Assembly: GCA_035635855.1 (NCBI GenBank)
Contig: DASQAF010000029.1
Span: 230,289 to 294,288, forward strand
Direction: 5' to 3'
Length of the DNA stretch: 64,000 nt
Source of the DNA: UBA11740 sp035635855
GTDB lineage: Bacteria; Acidobacteriota; Blastocatellia; Pyrinomonadales; Pyrinomonadaceae
Under the pieces are notes generated by a model that saw nothing but the letters and a program-made list of their open reading frames with translations, had not been told where the DNA came from and ran no database searches. Positions within the stretch are counted from its first letter, which is position 1. The number at the start of each line of letters is the position of its first letter. Made by a program: the position numbers and the translations under genes. Below are positions 11,336 to 19,099 of the stretch, piece by piece.

Positions 11336-12247
11336 ATGCGCAATAGTATATCTGGTTGGTTAATCGTAAGCGGGCTGGCCATGGTGCTCGGTGTGGCAGT
11401 TGCCACCTCTACTTCTGCGCAAGACAAGAAGGACCGCTCAACTGCCACGAACGCCGCCGAGGGAAGCGAGCCGCTGGGCTCGAGTTCTGAGTCTGGTTCA
11501 GGGACTACTGCCACAGGTTCGGCCAGGCCAAACAGTCCCGCGCCCGCGCCTGCTACTTCATACAACTGGACGGGCGGCTATGTCGGCGGCCACGCCGGCT
11601 GGGGCCGGGGTCGAGCCAACACGACTTTCACTCCGCTACCCAACGCTACACAGTTTATTGACATGAGGCCGACAACTTTACGTCCGGATCCCAGCGGGTT
11701 CAGCGGCGGGGCCCAGGGCGGCTACAACTGGCAAACGGGACACTTCGTCGTCGGTGGCGAGGCAGATATTTCCTGGTCCCGGATGAGTGGAACCGCCAGG
11801 GTCACACCGATCATCATGAACAACGGTTCTGCGTTTGCCAGCAATGGGTTCCTGATCACCCGTCAGGACACAAAATGGTTCGCCACGGTTCGCCCACGCG
11901 CAGGAGCAGCCTTCGACCGGCTGTTGATCTATGGCACGGGTGGACTGGCTTATGGCCATGTGGACTATTCAGCGAACGCAGACTTTCGCCCAAGCACGCC
12001 GAGCCCAATATTGTTTTTCCAATACCCGGTGTCGTTAAGCAAGACGAAAGCAGGATGGACTGTCGGCGGCGGAGTTGAAGTCGGAATTAACCAGCACTGG
12101 AGTTGGAAGGCCGAGTATCTTTATTATGACCTGGGCAACCAGTCCATTACCGCCAATCCGATTCCCGCAAATCCACCCTTTCAGGTTGCTTACCGGTGGG
12201 AAACAAAGGCCCACACCTTCAACGCCGGTATCAACTTCCGGTTCTAG
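11336..12247 (+). CDS. Outer-membrane beta-barrel protein (Omp31/OmpA-like barrel)
   Basis: 303 residues. An N-terminal signal peptide (hydrophobic core about 8-27, cut near 'STSA') is followed by a Pro/Ser/Thr-rich linker to about residue 75. The eight-stranded type of outer-membrane barrel then begins with 'YNWTGGYVGGHAGWG' and includes 'GGAQGGYNWQ', 'YGTGGLAYGHVDY', 'WTVGGGVEVGI' and 'WKAEYLYYDLG'. The protein ends in aromatic Phe, the usual signal for barrel insertion. A GAGG ribosome site lies about 10 bases before the ATG. The family covers small porin-like or structural proteins of Gram-negative outer membranes; specific cargo or ligand cannot be told. It starts 119 bp after the giant surface gene on the same strand, but no shared function is evident. 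Confidence 0.85.
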   Translation: MRNSISGWLIVSGLAMVLGVAVATSTSAQDKKDRSTATNAAEGSEPLGSSSESGSGTTATGSARPNSPAPAPATSYNWTGGYVGGHAGWGRGRANTTFTPLPNATQFIDMRPTTLRPDPSGFSGGAQGGYNWQTGHFVVGGEADISWSRMSGTARVTPIIMNNGSAFASNGFLITRQDTKWFATVRPRAGAAFDRLLIYGTGGLAYGHVDYSANADFRPSTPSPILFFQYPVSLSKTKAGWTVGGGVEVGINQHWSWKAEYLYYDLGNQSITANPIPANPPFQVAYRWETKAHTFNAGINFRF

Positions 12248-12277
12248 ATTGGAACATCCGACCAGCCTCGCCCTGAC

Positions 12278-12324
12278 ATGGCGGCTTTGCCGCAGCACAT
12301 AGCGGTAAGCCTCTGGCTTACCGG
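12278..12324 (+). repeat. Left 47-bp inverted repeat of the REP/RAYT element
   Basis: These 47 bases reappear as the reverse complement at 12994-13040 with a single mismatch. Each copy holds two hairpins: GCGGC/GCCGC with a 3-base loop, and CGGTAAGCC/GGCTTACCG with loop TCT. Such paired hairpins are typical of REP doublets flanking a REP-associated transposase. Confidence 0.9.
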
Positions 12325-12416
12325 CATTCTTCCCGTAAATAATAAGGAGGCTCCGCCTCGGGATCCTCAACCCTTGCAAAAATCATTTCATTGCATGCTC
12401 GTCTACACTGTCAGGC

Positions 12417-12974
12417 ATGCAAATCATCTCCCGTGATTCGCCCTGTTACTACTTGACCTCAGTCGCCAAAGATCGCTTACTGGTTTTTCGCAGCGTTGAG
12501 ATCAAGCGTATTACTTGTGCGGCCCTGGATGAGGCGCGGCGGTCGGGCAAGTTTGCCCTGTACGCCTACGTGATTATGCCGGATCATCTGCACATCATCA
12601 CCGATTCCATTCTGTCGGCTGCTCGAACTCTCCAGTTCATTAACGGCATTACCAGCCATCGCATAATCGGCTATTTGAAAGAGCGTAATTATGAAGGCGC
12701 TTTGAAGAAACTACGGCACGAGACAAGACCGCGGCGTTACAGTCATTCACTGTGGGATCATCATCCCGACGCGCGACTACTGCTCACTGAGAATATGTTG
12801 ATGAAGCGAATGCATTACACTCATCAGAATCCGGTGCGTGCCAATTTGGTCAAGAAACCCGAAGAATATCGCTGGTCGAGTGTTAGATGTTGGACGAGGA
12901 ACATTTCGGATGACGAGCCATTGCTAATGGATGTCGATCGGATCAAGTGGAGGAGCGGAGGCAGAGCCTCCTGA
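12417..12974 (+). CDS. REP-associated tyrosine transposase (RAYT, IS200/Y1 family)
   Basis: 185 residues. The protein shows the Y1 transposase HUH metal-binding motif in 'MPDHLHIIT' (about residues 54-62), and a likely catalytic tyrosine among those in 'KRMHYTHQNPVRANLV' (about 131-146). 'YRWSSVRCW' follows. RAYTs are domesticated single-strand transposases thought to cut and move REP hairpins. This one sits alone between a nearly perfect 47-bp inverted repeat (12278-12324 and 12994-13040). A second shorter hairpin repeat, GGAGGC/GCCTCC, overlaps its stop codon and also occurs upstream at 12346-12359. The complete flanks suggest a recent or still active unit. Confidence 0.9.
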   Translation: MQIISRDSPCYYLTSVAKDRLLVFRSVEIKRITCAALDEARRSGKFALYAYVIMPDHLHIITDSILSAARTLQFINGITSHRIIGYLKERNYEGALKKLRHETRPRRYSHSLWDHHPDARLLLTENMLMKRMHYTHQNPVRANLVKKPEEYRWSSVRCWTRNISDDEPLLMDVDRIKWRSGGRAS

Positions 12975-12993
12975 ATATTTGGGGGGAGGATTT

Positions 12994-13040
12994 CCGGTAA
13001 GCCAGAGGCTTACCGCTATGTGCTGCGGCAGAGCCGCCAT
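12994..13040 (-). repeat. Right 47-bp inverted repeat of the REP/RAYT element
   Basis: Reverse complement of 12278-12324 with one mismatch, and the same two internal hairpins. It marks the right boundary of the RAYT unit, about 763 bp in total. Confidence 0.9.
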
Positions 13041-13133
13041 GCTCGTGCAGTAAGTAGGCCGGGAATTAATGAGCGGGTGGTTACAAAAGGCGCGGGTAGT
13101 CACAAACTTCGGCTAAGTCATAAGCACTCCTTC

Positions 13134-13163
13134 TTGACACGCCGATTCTCCCATTCTTATGAT
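13134..13163 (+). promoter_or_regulatory. Sigma-70-type promoter for the phosphatidyltransferase gene
   Basis: TTGACA at 13134-13139, an 18-base spacer, then TATGAT at 13158-13163. The expected transcript start is about 13170, giving a leader of roughly 38 bases before the ATG at 13208. Confidence 0.65.
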
Positions 13164-13207
13164 CACGTGCTAATCTAGTGACCATCAGCAGGAGCAGAGC
13201 CTAAACA

Positions 13208-13918
13208 ATGTTTGGAGCAAGTATTGGACGAGCCGGCCAACGGGTTATCGATGCCATGGTGCGCTGGCTGGCCTATGGTCATATCAATCCAAACATTCTC
13301 ACCGTCGTCGGAGTCGCCATTAACGTCGCCTCGGGCATGTTGTTCGGCTTCGGTATGTTCTTCTGGGCCGGCATTGTTCTGATCGTCGCAAATCTTTTCG
13401 ACATGCTCGACGGGCAAGTGGCGCGGCTTTCCGGACGCGTGACCAGCTATGGCGGATTTTTGGATTCGTCACTCGATCGTTTGTCGGACATGGTGGTGTT
13501 TGTCGGCTTGATGGTTTTCTATGCGCGCGACACTGAGTTTCATTCGACTCTGAATGTCTTTCTCGCCGGCGCGGGCATGATGGGTTCGGTGATGGTGAGT
13601 TACGCCAGCGCGCGTGCTGAGAGCATGATTCCGAAATGCGACGTGGGCTTTCTCAGGCGGCCCGAGCGCGTAGTGCTCTTTATCATTGGCGCGCTATCGA
13701 CGCGGCCGGGTTCGCATAACTTTTTTGCCAATCGCATGCCCGCAGTTTTGTGGGTGCTGGCCGTGGGTTCTTACTGGACGTTTGCGCATCGCATGTATCA
13801 CACCTGGCGTGAAGTGAATAAAGGTCAGGCGCAGGAAGCTGCGAAACAAGTTGCCGCCGCAGGTGCCCAGGGTCCGGAACGCAGGCATGAACCGGCGCTG
13901 GCGCCGAAAACCGGCTGA
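13208..13918 (+). CDS. CDP-alcohol phosphatidyltransferase (PIP-synthase/PgsA-like)
   Basis: 236 residues, integral inner-membrane enzyme. It carries the family signature D-x2-D-G-x2-A-R-...-G-x3-D-x3-D, visible as 'DMLDGQVAR' (about residues 64-72) followed by 'GGFLDSSLDRLSD' (about 81-93). These aspartates bind the metal ions that activate CDP-diacylglycerol for attack by an alcohol. Several hydrophobic helices flank the motif. The downstream 'SYASARAES' and 'RRPERVVL' resemble phosphatidylinositol-phosphate synthases more than classical PgsA, but the acceptor alcohol cannot be fixed from sequence alone. The last 25 residues are an Ala/Gln-rich tail. The gene has its own good promoter and no obvious operon partner. 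Confidence 0.85.
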   Translation: MFGASIGRAGQRVIDAMVRWLAYGHINPNILTVVGVAINVASGMLFGFGMFFWAGIVLIVANLFDMLDGQVARLSGRVTSYGGFLDSSLDRLSDMVVFVGLMVFYARDTEFHSTLNVFLAGAGMMGSVMVSYASARAESMIPKCDVGFLRRPERVVLFIIGALSTRPGSHNFFANRMPAVLWVLAVGSYWTFAHRMYHTWREVNKGQAQEAAKQVAAAGAQGPERRHEPALAPKTG

Positions 13919-14000
13919 TAGCAAACGTAGCGGTTTCAGGCCTGTTATTTCGAGTTTGGCCGCGCCCGCGTTGTGGAAAGATTTATTTAACGATAAACTC

Positions 14001-14030
14001 TTGACGAAGTGGCGGTCTCAGTTCTAATTT
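14001..14030 (+). promoter_or_regulatory. Probable promoter for the zinc-ribbon membrane protein gene
   Basis: TTGACG at 14001-14006, an 18-base spacer and TAATTT at 14025-14030, about 40 bases before the TTG start at 14069. Confidence 0.5.
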
Positions 14031-14068
14031 AGTCCCGCGTTTTTGTTCCCCTTAGAGGTAAACGAATC

Positions 14069-14992
14069 TTGATCATCTGCCCCGCTTGCGGCTCGAAAGT
14101 CGACGGCGACCTTTGTCTGGGTTGCGCTGCCTGTGGCGCGCGCGCCATTGGTCCACCTTTGGCAAAGGCTGAGCATCAGTTGCGTTCCTATGGCCGCGCG
14201 GCCATCGTCTCAGCGAACGGCGCGGTTTTGTCTGCGGGTTTCCTCTCGTTGGTCATCGTGACGTTATTTCAGCTCAGAGGTTTTCCCCTTCGTTTCTCAT
14301 CGTTAACAGGCGAATTGCAGGCATTGATCAGCGCCGGCGAAGTAGTCGCCTGGCGCTTGAAGTGGGTGGCGCTTCCGGTTGCGATCGCCACGTTGTGGGG
14401 AGGTGCGCGCTTGATCCGCAGCATCAAACACAATCCCCACCTGTTTATCGGTTTGCGCCCAGCCCGGGTTGGACTCGCCGCCGCGGTCCTAGCCACGCTG
14501 GTGGTGGCAACCTTGATTGGCGTCACGATTCCGGAAAGATTGCGTCGACATCAATGGGCGGTTGACGCCGGCTACTACGCCCAGGCCTATACCATCCAGA
14601 GAGCGCTGCTTGAATATCGCGCGGCGCACGGTACGCTCCCGACGGCCGATGACCTGGTTAAAGATTTGAGCAGTTTGCCCGATCCCGATGGCGCGATTGC
14701 CGAAGCGCTGCGCAATATGGATCCGGTTGGCTATCAGGCAAGCAGTGTGCTGGCAGCGGCGTCGAGCAAGACCAAGGCTCTGGTGCCGCGCGGCACAGTG
14801 TTGCGCCACGCGTCCACTAACGCTAACGTCGATCCGCAGGGAGTTTCCTTCACCAATTACGATTTGCGCCTGCCGGGTCCGGACAAGATACTCAATACCG
14901 ACGACGACTTCATTGTTCACGACGGAGTCGTCATGAAACTTTCAGAACTGCCCCCGTCATCGTCCGCTTCAACCAAACCGCGCGTGCCTTAA
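14069..14992 (+). CDS. Zinc-ribbon membrane protein with pseudopilin-like C-terminal domain
   Basis: 307 residues, starting at a TTG with GAGGT about 9 bases upstream. Residues 4-24 hold a CxxC...CxxC zinc ribbon ('CPACGS' and 'CAACGA'). Three hydrophobic segments follow (about 50-70, 95-115, 133-153). The part after residue 157 begins 'AVDAGYYAQAYTIQRALLEY' and continues 'GTLPTADDLVKDLSSLPDPDG', which looks like the globular part of type II secretion pseudopilins. A cytoplasmic ribbon joined to a periplasmic pilin-like domain would fit the topology, but no precise function is recognised. The next gene starts 4 bases after its stop, so the two are probably co-transcribed. Confidence 0.6.
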   Translation: MIICPACGSKVDGDLCLGCAACGARAIGPPLAKAEHQLRSYGRAAIVSANGAVLSAGFLSLVIVTLFQLRGFPLRFSSLTGELQALISAGEVVAWRLKWVALPVAIATLWGGARLIRSIKHNPHLFIGLRPARVGLAAAVLATLVVATLIGVTIPERLRRHQWAVDAGYYAQAYTIQRALLEYRAAHGTLPTADDLVKDLSSLPDPDGAIAEALRNMDPVGYQASSVLAAASSKTKALVPRGTVLRHASTNANVDPQGVSFTNYDLRLPGPDKILNTDDDFIVHDGVVMKLSELPPSSSASTKPRVP

Positions 14993-14996
14993 GCTC

Positions 14997-15284
14997 ATGT
15001 CATTGCTGGCCCGCTTCCGTCGTAAGAAAGAAGATCCCGAAATTGCGCGGCGCGCCGTGCTGTTGCGACAGGGTCGCATCGGCGAAGCCACAGTGCTGGG
15101 CACGGATGTGGATGGTGACGGCCAAACAATGCTCTCTTATAGCTACACCGTAGGCGGAGTGGATTACCAGGCCTTTCAGCGTCTTGATGGCGAGCAACTG
15201 CTTCGCGATCATGCTTACCTGCCCGGCGCCAGAGTTGCGCTCAGATACGATCCCCACCGACCAGTGAATTCTTTTGTCGTTTGA
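14997..15284 (+). CDS. Small DUF3592-like protein
   Basis: 95 residues, ATG 4 bases after the preceding stop. The core 'SYSYTVGGVDYQ' and 'ALRYDPHRPVNSFVV' matches the beta-rich DUF3592-type fold ('Y.V.G..Y......PG..V.V.YDP..P..S'). No membrane helix or signal is visible, unlike many relatives. The N-terminal 'RFRRKKEDPEIARRAVLLRQ' is basic. Function unknown; probably an operon partner of the zinc-ribbon protein. Confidence 0.55.
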   Translation: MSLLARFRRKKEDPEIARRAVLLRQGRIGEATVLGTDVDGDGQTMLSYSYTVGGVDYQAFQRLDGEQLLRDHAYLPGARVALRYDPHRPVNSFVV

Positions 15285-15309
15285 GTTAATGCTTTGCACT
15301 TGAGCGCTG

Positions 15310-15416
15310 TACTTTGTGCTTAGTACTTTGTACTTTGTTCGCTGCCGAGCCGGATCGAGTTTCGATCAGGGCTAGCCCGAGTCAAAGCATTAAGAACAAA
15401 GTACGAAGTTCGAACG
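15310..15416. repeat. AT-rich inverted repeat upstream of biotin carboxylase
   Basis: The left arm, around 15310-15340, consists of repeated GTACTTTGT words. The right arm, 15393-15416, is the complementary AACAAAGTACGAAG and runs up to the ATG of the next gene. A related element lies at 22273-22390. The arms could form a hairpin in the 5' leader. Confidence 0.55.
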
Positions 15417-15417
15417 C

Positions 15418-16980
15418 ATGTTTAGTAAAATCCTAATCGCCAATCGCGGTGAGATCGCCGTCCGAATCATTCGCGCCTGTCGCGACCTCGGAATCACGCC
15501 GGTGGCTGTTTTTTCGGAAGCCGACGCGAACGCTTTGCATGTGCGCATGTCGGATGAAGCCTGCTGTATCGGCCCGGCGCCCTCAGCCCAGAGTTATCTG
15601 AACATCGAAGCAATCATCGCTGCGGCAAAAAAGACGGGAGCCGAAGCAATTCATCCCGGCTATGGCTTTCTGGCTGAGAATCCCAACTTCGCGCGCGCGG
15701 TTGCGAAAGCGGGTTTGACCTTCATTGGCCCGGGCACTGAAGCCATGGAAGTGATGGGCTCGAAGACCAGCGCGCGCCGGGCCGCGACAGCTGCGGGTGT
15801 GTCCGTGGTCCCGGGCACTACTGAATCGCTGCAGACCTTTGCCGAAGCGCGCGAGACGGCGGTCCGCTTTGGCTATCCGGTAATGCTGAAAGCGGCGGCC
15901 GGCGGCGGAGGCAAAGGGATGCGACAGGTGGCGAGTGAAGACGAGTTGCGCTCGGCGTTCGACACTGCTCAAGCCGAAGCCCTGTCGGCTTTCGGCAACC
16001 AGGAAATCTATCTTGAGAAAGTCGTCGAGCGCCCCCGCCATATCGAAATCCAGTTATTTGCCGACCAATATGGCAACGTTGTGCACCTGGGCGAGCGTGA
16101 GTGTTCGATTCAACGCCGGCATCAGAAGGTGATCGAGGAATGCCCGTCGCCGATTAACGATCCGTCTTTGCGCGAGCGCATGGGCGCGGCCGCGATCAAG
16201 ATCGCAGAGGCCGTGAATTACATTGGCGCCGGCACAGTCGAATTTCTTTTTTCCGATGCGACGCGCGAGTTTTATTTTCTCGAGATGAATACTCGGTTGC
16301 AGGTCGAACATCCGGTTACTGAGCTGGTGACTGGTTTTGATCTGGTGCGTGAGCAAATCATGGTGGCCGACGGCGCCCGGCTCTCATTTGGTCAGGAAGA
16401 CGTCAGCTGGCGCGGCCACGCTATCGAGTGTCGAGTTTACGCCGAAGACCCGGAAAACAGTTTCTTCCCGTCGCCCGGAAAAATCACTTTTCTGCGCGTT
16501 CCCAGTGGCCCGGGAATTCGCGACGACGGCGGCGTCAGCAAGGGTGACGAAGTCTCGATTCACTACGATCCGATGATTTCCAAACTCGCCGCCTGGGGAC
16601 GCACTCGTGCCGAAGCCATCCAGCGTTTGCGTCGCGCACTTGACGAGTATGCCGTCGCCGGCATCAAGACGACGCTTCCTTTCTTTCGCGAAATTGTACG
16701 CGACGAAGAGTTCATTGACGGACGCCTGGATACCGGGTTCATTGAGCGCTTTAACGAGCGCCGGCGTGGTGTAGAAGCCCATGCGCGAGATGCACATGCC
16801 ACACACCAGGACATAGCGATCGTCGCCGCCGCGCTTGCGTACGCGCGGGCACAAGGTAACGCAGCGCCGAATAATCAACCCGCCGATCAGAGCAAATGGA
16901 AGCTTGCCGGACGTGCGGCGGGTCTTTATCGCGACGCCCGAATGAAGCGTGTCAGAAGCCCGACCGTCAGGAAGGGCTAG
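15418..16980 (+). CDS. accC: Biotin carboxylase subunit of an acyl-CoA carboxylase
   Basis: 520 residues. 'ILIANRGEIAVRIIRAC' opens the biotin-carboxylase N domain, 'HPGYGFLAEN' follows, the ATP-grasp glycine loop is 'GGGGKGMR' (about 162-169), and 'EMNTRLQVEHPVTE' carries the active site. It uses ATP and bicarbonate to carboxylate biotin on the partner carrier at 17102. Residues 450-510 ('IVAAALAYARAQ', 'WKLAGR') match the tail that acyl-CoA carboxylase alpha chains carry between the BC and carrier domains. The last ten residues, including 'SPTVRKG', and the stop codon come from a mobile repeat (16949-17085), so the native C-terminus has been replaced. No carboxyltransferase gene is present in the window. 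Confidence 0.92.
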   Translation: MFSKILIANRGEIAVRIIRACRDLGITPVAVFSEADANALHVRMSDEACCIGPAPSAQSYLNIEAIIAAAKKTGAEAIHPGYGFLAENPNFARAVAKAGLTFIGPGTEAMEVMGSKTSARRAATAAGVSVVPGTTESLQTFAEARETAVRFGYPVMLKAAAGGGGKGMRQVASEDELRSAFDTAQAEALSAFGNQEIYLEKVVERPRHIEIQLFADQYGNVVHLGERECSIQRRHQKVIEECPSPINDPSLRERMGAAAIKIAEAVNYIGAGTVEFLFSDATREFYFLEMNTRLQVEHPVTELVTGFDLVREQIMVADGARLSFGQEDVSWRGHAIECRVYAEDPENSFFPSPGKITFLRVPSGPGIRDDGGVSKGDEVSIHYDPMISKLAAWGRTRAEAIQRLRRALDEYAVAGIKTTLPFFREIVRDEEFIDGRLDTGFIERFNERRRGVEAHARDAHATHQDIAIVAAALAYARAQGNAAPNNQPADQSKWKLAGRAAGLYRDARMKRVRSPTVRKG

Positions 16981-17085
16981 AGTGGTTGGCGCGCTCGTCA
17001 TGAAGAAGAGGGACGTGAGCTTTATTTGACTGCAATCGCTGACTGACTCGACAGTCGCCCTTGCTTACGCGCGGGCTTCTGACAC
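16949..17085. mobile_element. 137-bp MITE-like element with 14-bp perfect terminal inverted repeats
   Basis: The ends are GTGTCAGAAGCCCG and its exact reverse complement. The left part contains the shared unit GCCCGACCGTCAGGAAGGGC; a diverged copy lies inverted near the right end. No protein is encoded. It sits across the 3' end of the biotin carboxylase gene and the gap before the carrier gene. Its GTGTCAGAA termini match the element inside the molybdenum subunit gene at 29574-29698. Confidence 0.75.
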
Positions 17086-17101
17086 CAACATCCAGGGAAC
17101 G

Positions 17102-17608
17102 ATGAAGCTTCACGCCACCATCGCCGACTATCAAACCGACGTCCGGATTAAGGATGAAGGCTCGCGGGTCTTCGCTGAGATTGATGATCGCCGCTATGAA
17201 CTCGAGGTACACGAATCCGCTGACGGGAGGTATTTGGTGATCGCCGACGGTCTGGTCTTCAACTGCCGGGTTGAACGCCGGCCGGAATCCGGCAAACAGG
17301 TTGACGTGGCCGTCGGAACCGGGCAGTACTCAGTCACACTTACCGATCCTAAACGACTGCGCAGCGCCGCGGGGCTGGTTGGCCACGGCGACGACGTGGC
17401 CCGGATCGTCGCTCCCATGCCCGGCAAAGTCGTGCGCATTCTGGTCGCAATCGGTGATCAGGTAGATACCGGCGCCGGCATCGTAGTAGTGGAAGCGATG
17501 AAGATGCAGAACGAGATGAAAACTCCGAAGACGGGAAAAGTCATTACCCTGAGCGCTGAGTTGGGCGCGACGGTAAACGCGGGTGACGTTTTGGCGGTCA
17601 TAGAGTGA
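17102..17608 (+). CDS. Biotin carboxyl carrier protein of acyl-CoA carboxylase
   Basis: 168 residues. The C-terminal biotinyl domain (about 100-168) holds 'VVVEAMKMQNEM', in which the EAMKM lysine is the biotin attachment site, framed by 'APMPGKVVRI' and 'GATVNAGDVLAVIE'. The N-terminal 100 residues ('EIDDRRYELEVHE') resemble the BT-like domain that joins BC and carrier parts in propionyl/acetyl-CoA carboxylase alpha chains. With the biotin carboxylase 121 bases upstream it makes up an alpha chain in two pieces. Whether this is native or results from the repeat element lying between them is open (see findings). It acts in the cytoplasm in carboxylation of acetyl- or acyl-CoA. Confidence 0.9.
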   Translation: MKLHATIADYQTDVRIKDEGSRVFAEIDDRRYELEVHESADGRYLVIADGLVFNCRVERRPESGKQVDVAVGTGQYSVTLTDPKRLRSAAGLVGHGDDVARIVAPMPGKVVRILVAIGDQVDTGAGIVVVEAMKMQNEMKTPKTGKVITLSAELGATVNAGDVLAVIE

Positions 17609-17642
17609 GGATGATGACTTCGGCGCAGCATGCCAAGTGATA

Positions 17643-17834
17643 GGACCATTTTCCATTTGTCATTTGACATTTTTCATTCGCCATTGATGGGTAAGTTACT
17701 TCGTGTGACTTCGTGGGTCGTTTGCTGGGCTCGAAAATTGAAGAACGATCCACGAAATCACACCAACGCGGATTCATAAAGCGGCAATAATGTGAAATGA
17801 AACATGTCCAATGACAAATAAAAACTTATGGAAA
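17643..17834. repeat. Nested inverted repeat in the carrier-HAD gap
   Basis: The outer arms (about 17645-17680 and 17790-17834) are built of ATTTGTCATT/CATTTTTCATT-type words. The inner arms (17700-17725 and 17742-17765) are complementary CGTGTGACTTCGTGG and CCACGAAATCACAC. The right outer arm runs into the first codons of the HAD gene. The inner-arm family recurs at 31655-31730. Confidence 0.6.
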
Positions 17835-18569
17835 ATGACTTCTTCTCAAGTGGTCGATAGCGCATCCCGAATTCTACTCTGGGATCTCGACGGTACTTTG
17901 GTGCACGGCAAGCGCTACGGGGTCTTCAAGGATTACACCGTGCCGATGCTCGAGGCGGTATTCGGCACCGCCGGATCATTGCGTGGAATGATCGTCTCAG
18001 GCATGACGGATTTGCAGATCGTCGAAGAATCGTTGCGCGACAAAGGCATCACTCGCGCACACATCAACGCGCGCAAGGAAGAGTTGCTGCGTTGCTATAT
18101 GGAAGAGATGAAACGCGCGACCGGCAACGGCAACCAGATCATCGAAGCCATGCCCGGCGCGCGTGAAGTCTTGCAAAGAATTGAAGATCATCCGCGCTAC
18201 CTATCGGCGCTACTGACGGGCAACATCAAGCCTGCAGCCTATTTAAAATTGGAAATCTCTGGCTTGTCCGAATTCTTTCGACTACCCGGCGCGTTCGGTG
18301 ACGACTCTTTCGATCGGCGCGACTTGCCGGCGCTGGGCGCGCAGCGAATCAACGAATATCTCGGCGCGGATCTTCAGCCGGAACAGTTCATCGTGATTGG
18401 CGATACACCGAACGACATCGCCTGCGCCCGTCACTTTGGCGCGCGCGTACTGGCCGTGGCGACCGGGCGGGTGCACTCGGCGGAAGATTTAGCTGCTTGT
18501 GAGCCTGACGCGTTACTGCCCGGTTTGCTGGATGCGGAGCTGGTGTTGGAAACCTTGGCCAATCTGTAG
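17811..18569 (+). CDS. HAD-superfamily hydrolase, phosphoglycolate-phosphatase-like
   Basis: 252 residues. Motif I is 'WDLDGTLV' (about 24-31) with the nucleophilic aspartate, motif II is 'LTGN', and motif IV is 'GDTPNDIACA' (about 198-207). A helical cap lies between I and II. The family removes phosphate from small phosphorylated metabolites; the substrate is unknown. The first eight codons lie in a repeat arm, so translation may really begin at the ATG at 17835 ('MTSSQVVDSA'). Neither start has a convincing ribosome site. It stands alone between the carrier gene and the hicB-hicA pair. Confidence 0.8.
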   Translation: MTNKNLWKMTSSQVVDSASRILLWDLDGTLVHGKRYGVFKDYTVPMLEAVFGTAGSLRGMIVSGMTDLQIVEESLRDKGITRAHINARKEELLRCYMEEMKRATGNGNQIIEAMPGAREVLQRIEDHPRYLSALLTGNIKPAAYLKLEISGLSEFFRLPGAFGDDSFDRRDLPALGAQRINEYLGADLQPEQFIVIGDTPNDIACARHFGARVLAVATGRVHSAEDLAACEPDALLPGLLDAELVLETLANL

Positions 18570-18629
18570 GGGCTGACTTGGACTGCGCCAGAATTCCGAG
18601 TCGTGATAGCATGCTCGCAAGAGATGTCT

Positions 18630-18836
18630 ATGACTTTCACAGTTGAGTACGAACAGGAAAGCGACGGCCGCTGGCTGGCCGAAGTGCTTGAACTTCCCGG
18701 AGTGCTCGCCTATGGTCAAACGTCCGATCAGGCAATCGCAAAATCGCAGGCCCTCGCGCTTCGCGTATTGGCCGATCGCCTTGAGCATGGTGAAAGCGCT
18801 CCTGAGTTCGTTACTATTTCCTTTGCCGCGGCATGA
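18630..18836 (+). CDS. hicB: HicB-family antitoxin
   Basis: 68 residues from the ATG at 18630, which has AAGAG about 7 bases upstream; an ATG two codons earlier is also possible. The sequence 'FTVEYEQESDGRWLAEV' and 'LPGVLAYGQTSDQAI' is the HicB partial RNase-H fold that binds and blocks HicA. No C-terminal DNA-binding domain is present, so this is the short form. Its stop overlaps the start of hicA by 4 bases (ATGA), which couples translation of the pair. Gene order is antitoxin first, the reverse of classic hicAB. Confidence 0.85.
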   Translation: MTFTVEYEQESDGRWLAEVLELPGVLAYGQTSDQAIAKSQALALRVLADRLEHGESAPEFVTISFAAA

Positions 18837-19045
18837 GCCAATGGTCTTCAGCCAAAGCGAAGCGGGTGCTCGCCGCCTTGCTCCGGGTCGGTTGGAGGAT
18901 CGGACGAGAATCAAGCTCTCACAAGATCCTCTCCCGTCCCCGTTGGCCTGACGTGGTCTTCGCCTTCCATGACAAAGATGAGATTGGCCCGAAGATGTTG
19001 GCGCGCATCGCGAAGCATACTGGTCTGAAGCCAGAGGATCTGTAG
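18833..19045 (+). CDS. hicA: HicA-family mRNA interferase toxin
   Basis: 70 residues. It has the small double-stranded-RNA-binding-like fold of HicA: 'AKRVLAALLRVGWRIGRES' followed by 'SHKIL' with the catalytic histidine, then 'DVVFAFHDKDEIGPKMLARI'. HicA cuts mRNA in the cytoplasm when not held by HicB. The typical Gly of 'GSSH' is absent ('ESSSH'), but the key histidine is kept, so it is probably active. It overlaps hicB by 4 bases. Confidence 0.88.
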   Translation: MSQWSSAKAKRVLAALLRVGWRIGRESSSHKILSRPRWPDVVFAFHDKDEIGPKMLARIAKHTGLKPEDL

Positions 19046-19099
19046 CCTACCGCAACAGATACTGCTTCGCTAGGGTTTTCCATTCACAGAAAGAGCCTC

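Noticed and set aside
12278..13040. CRISPR or tandem-repeat array
   Set aside because: Repeats here and elsewhere are paired inverted copies, not regularly spaced direct repeats. No array and no cas genes were seen in the window.
16949..17101. Biotin carboxylase plus carrier as a simple frameshifted pseudogene
   Set aside because: Each part has an intact domain, the carrier starts with its own ATG after GGGA, and two-gene versions are common. Both products can work, so they are kept as genes.
18603..18629. Upstream GTG start for hicB
   Set aside because: It adds nine residues not seen in HicB proteins and lacks a ribosome site; AAGAG fits the ATG at 18630.
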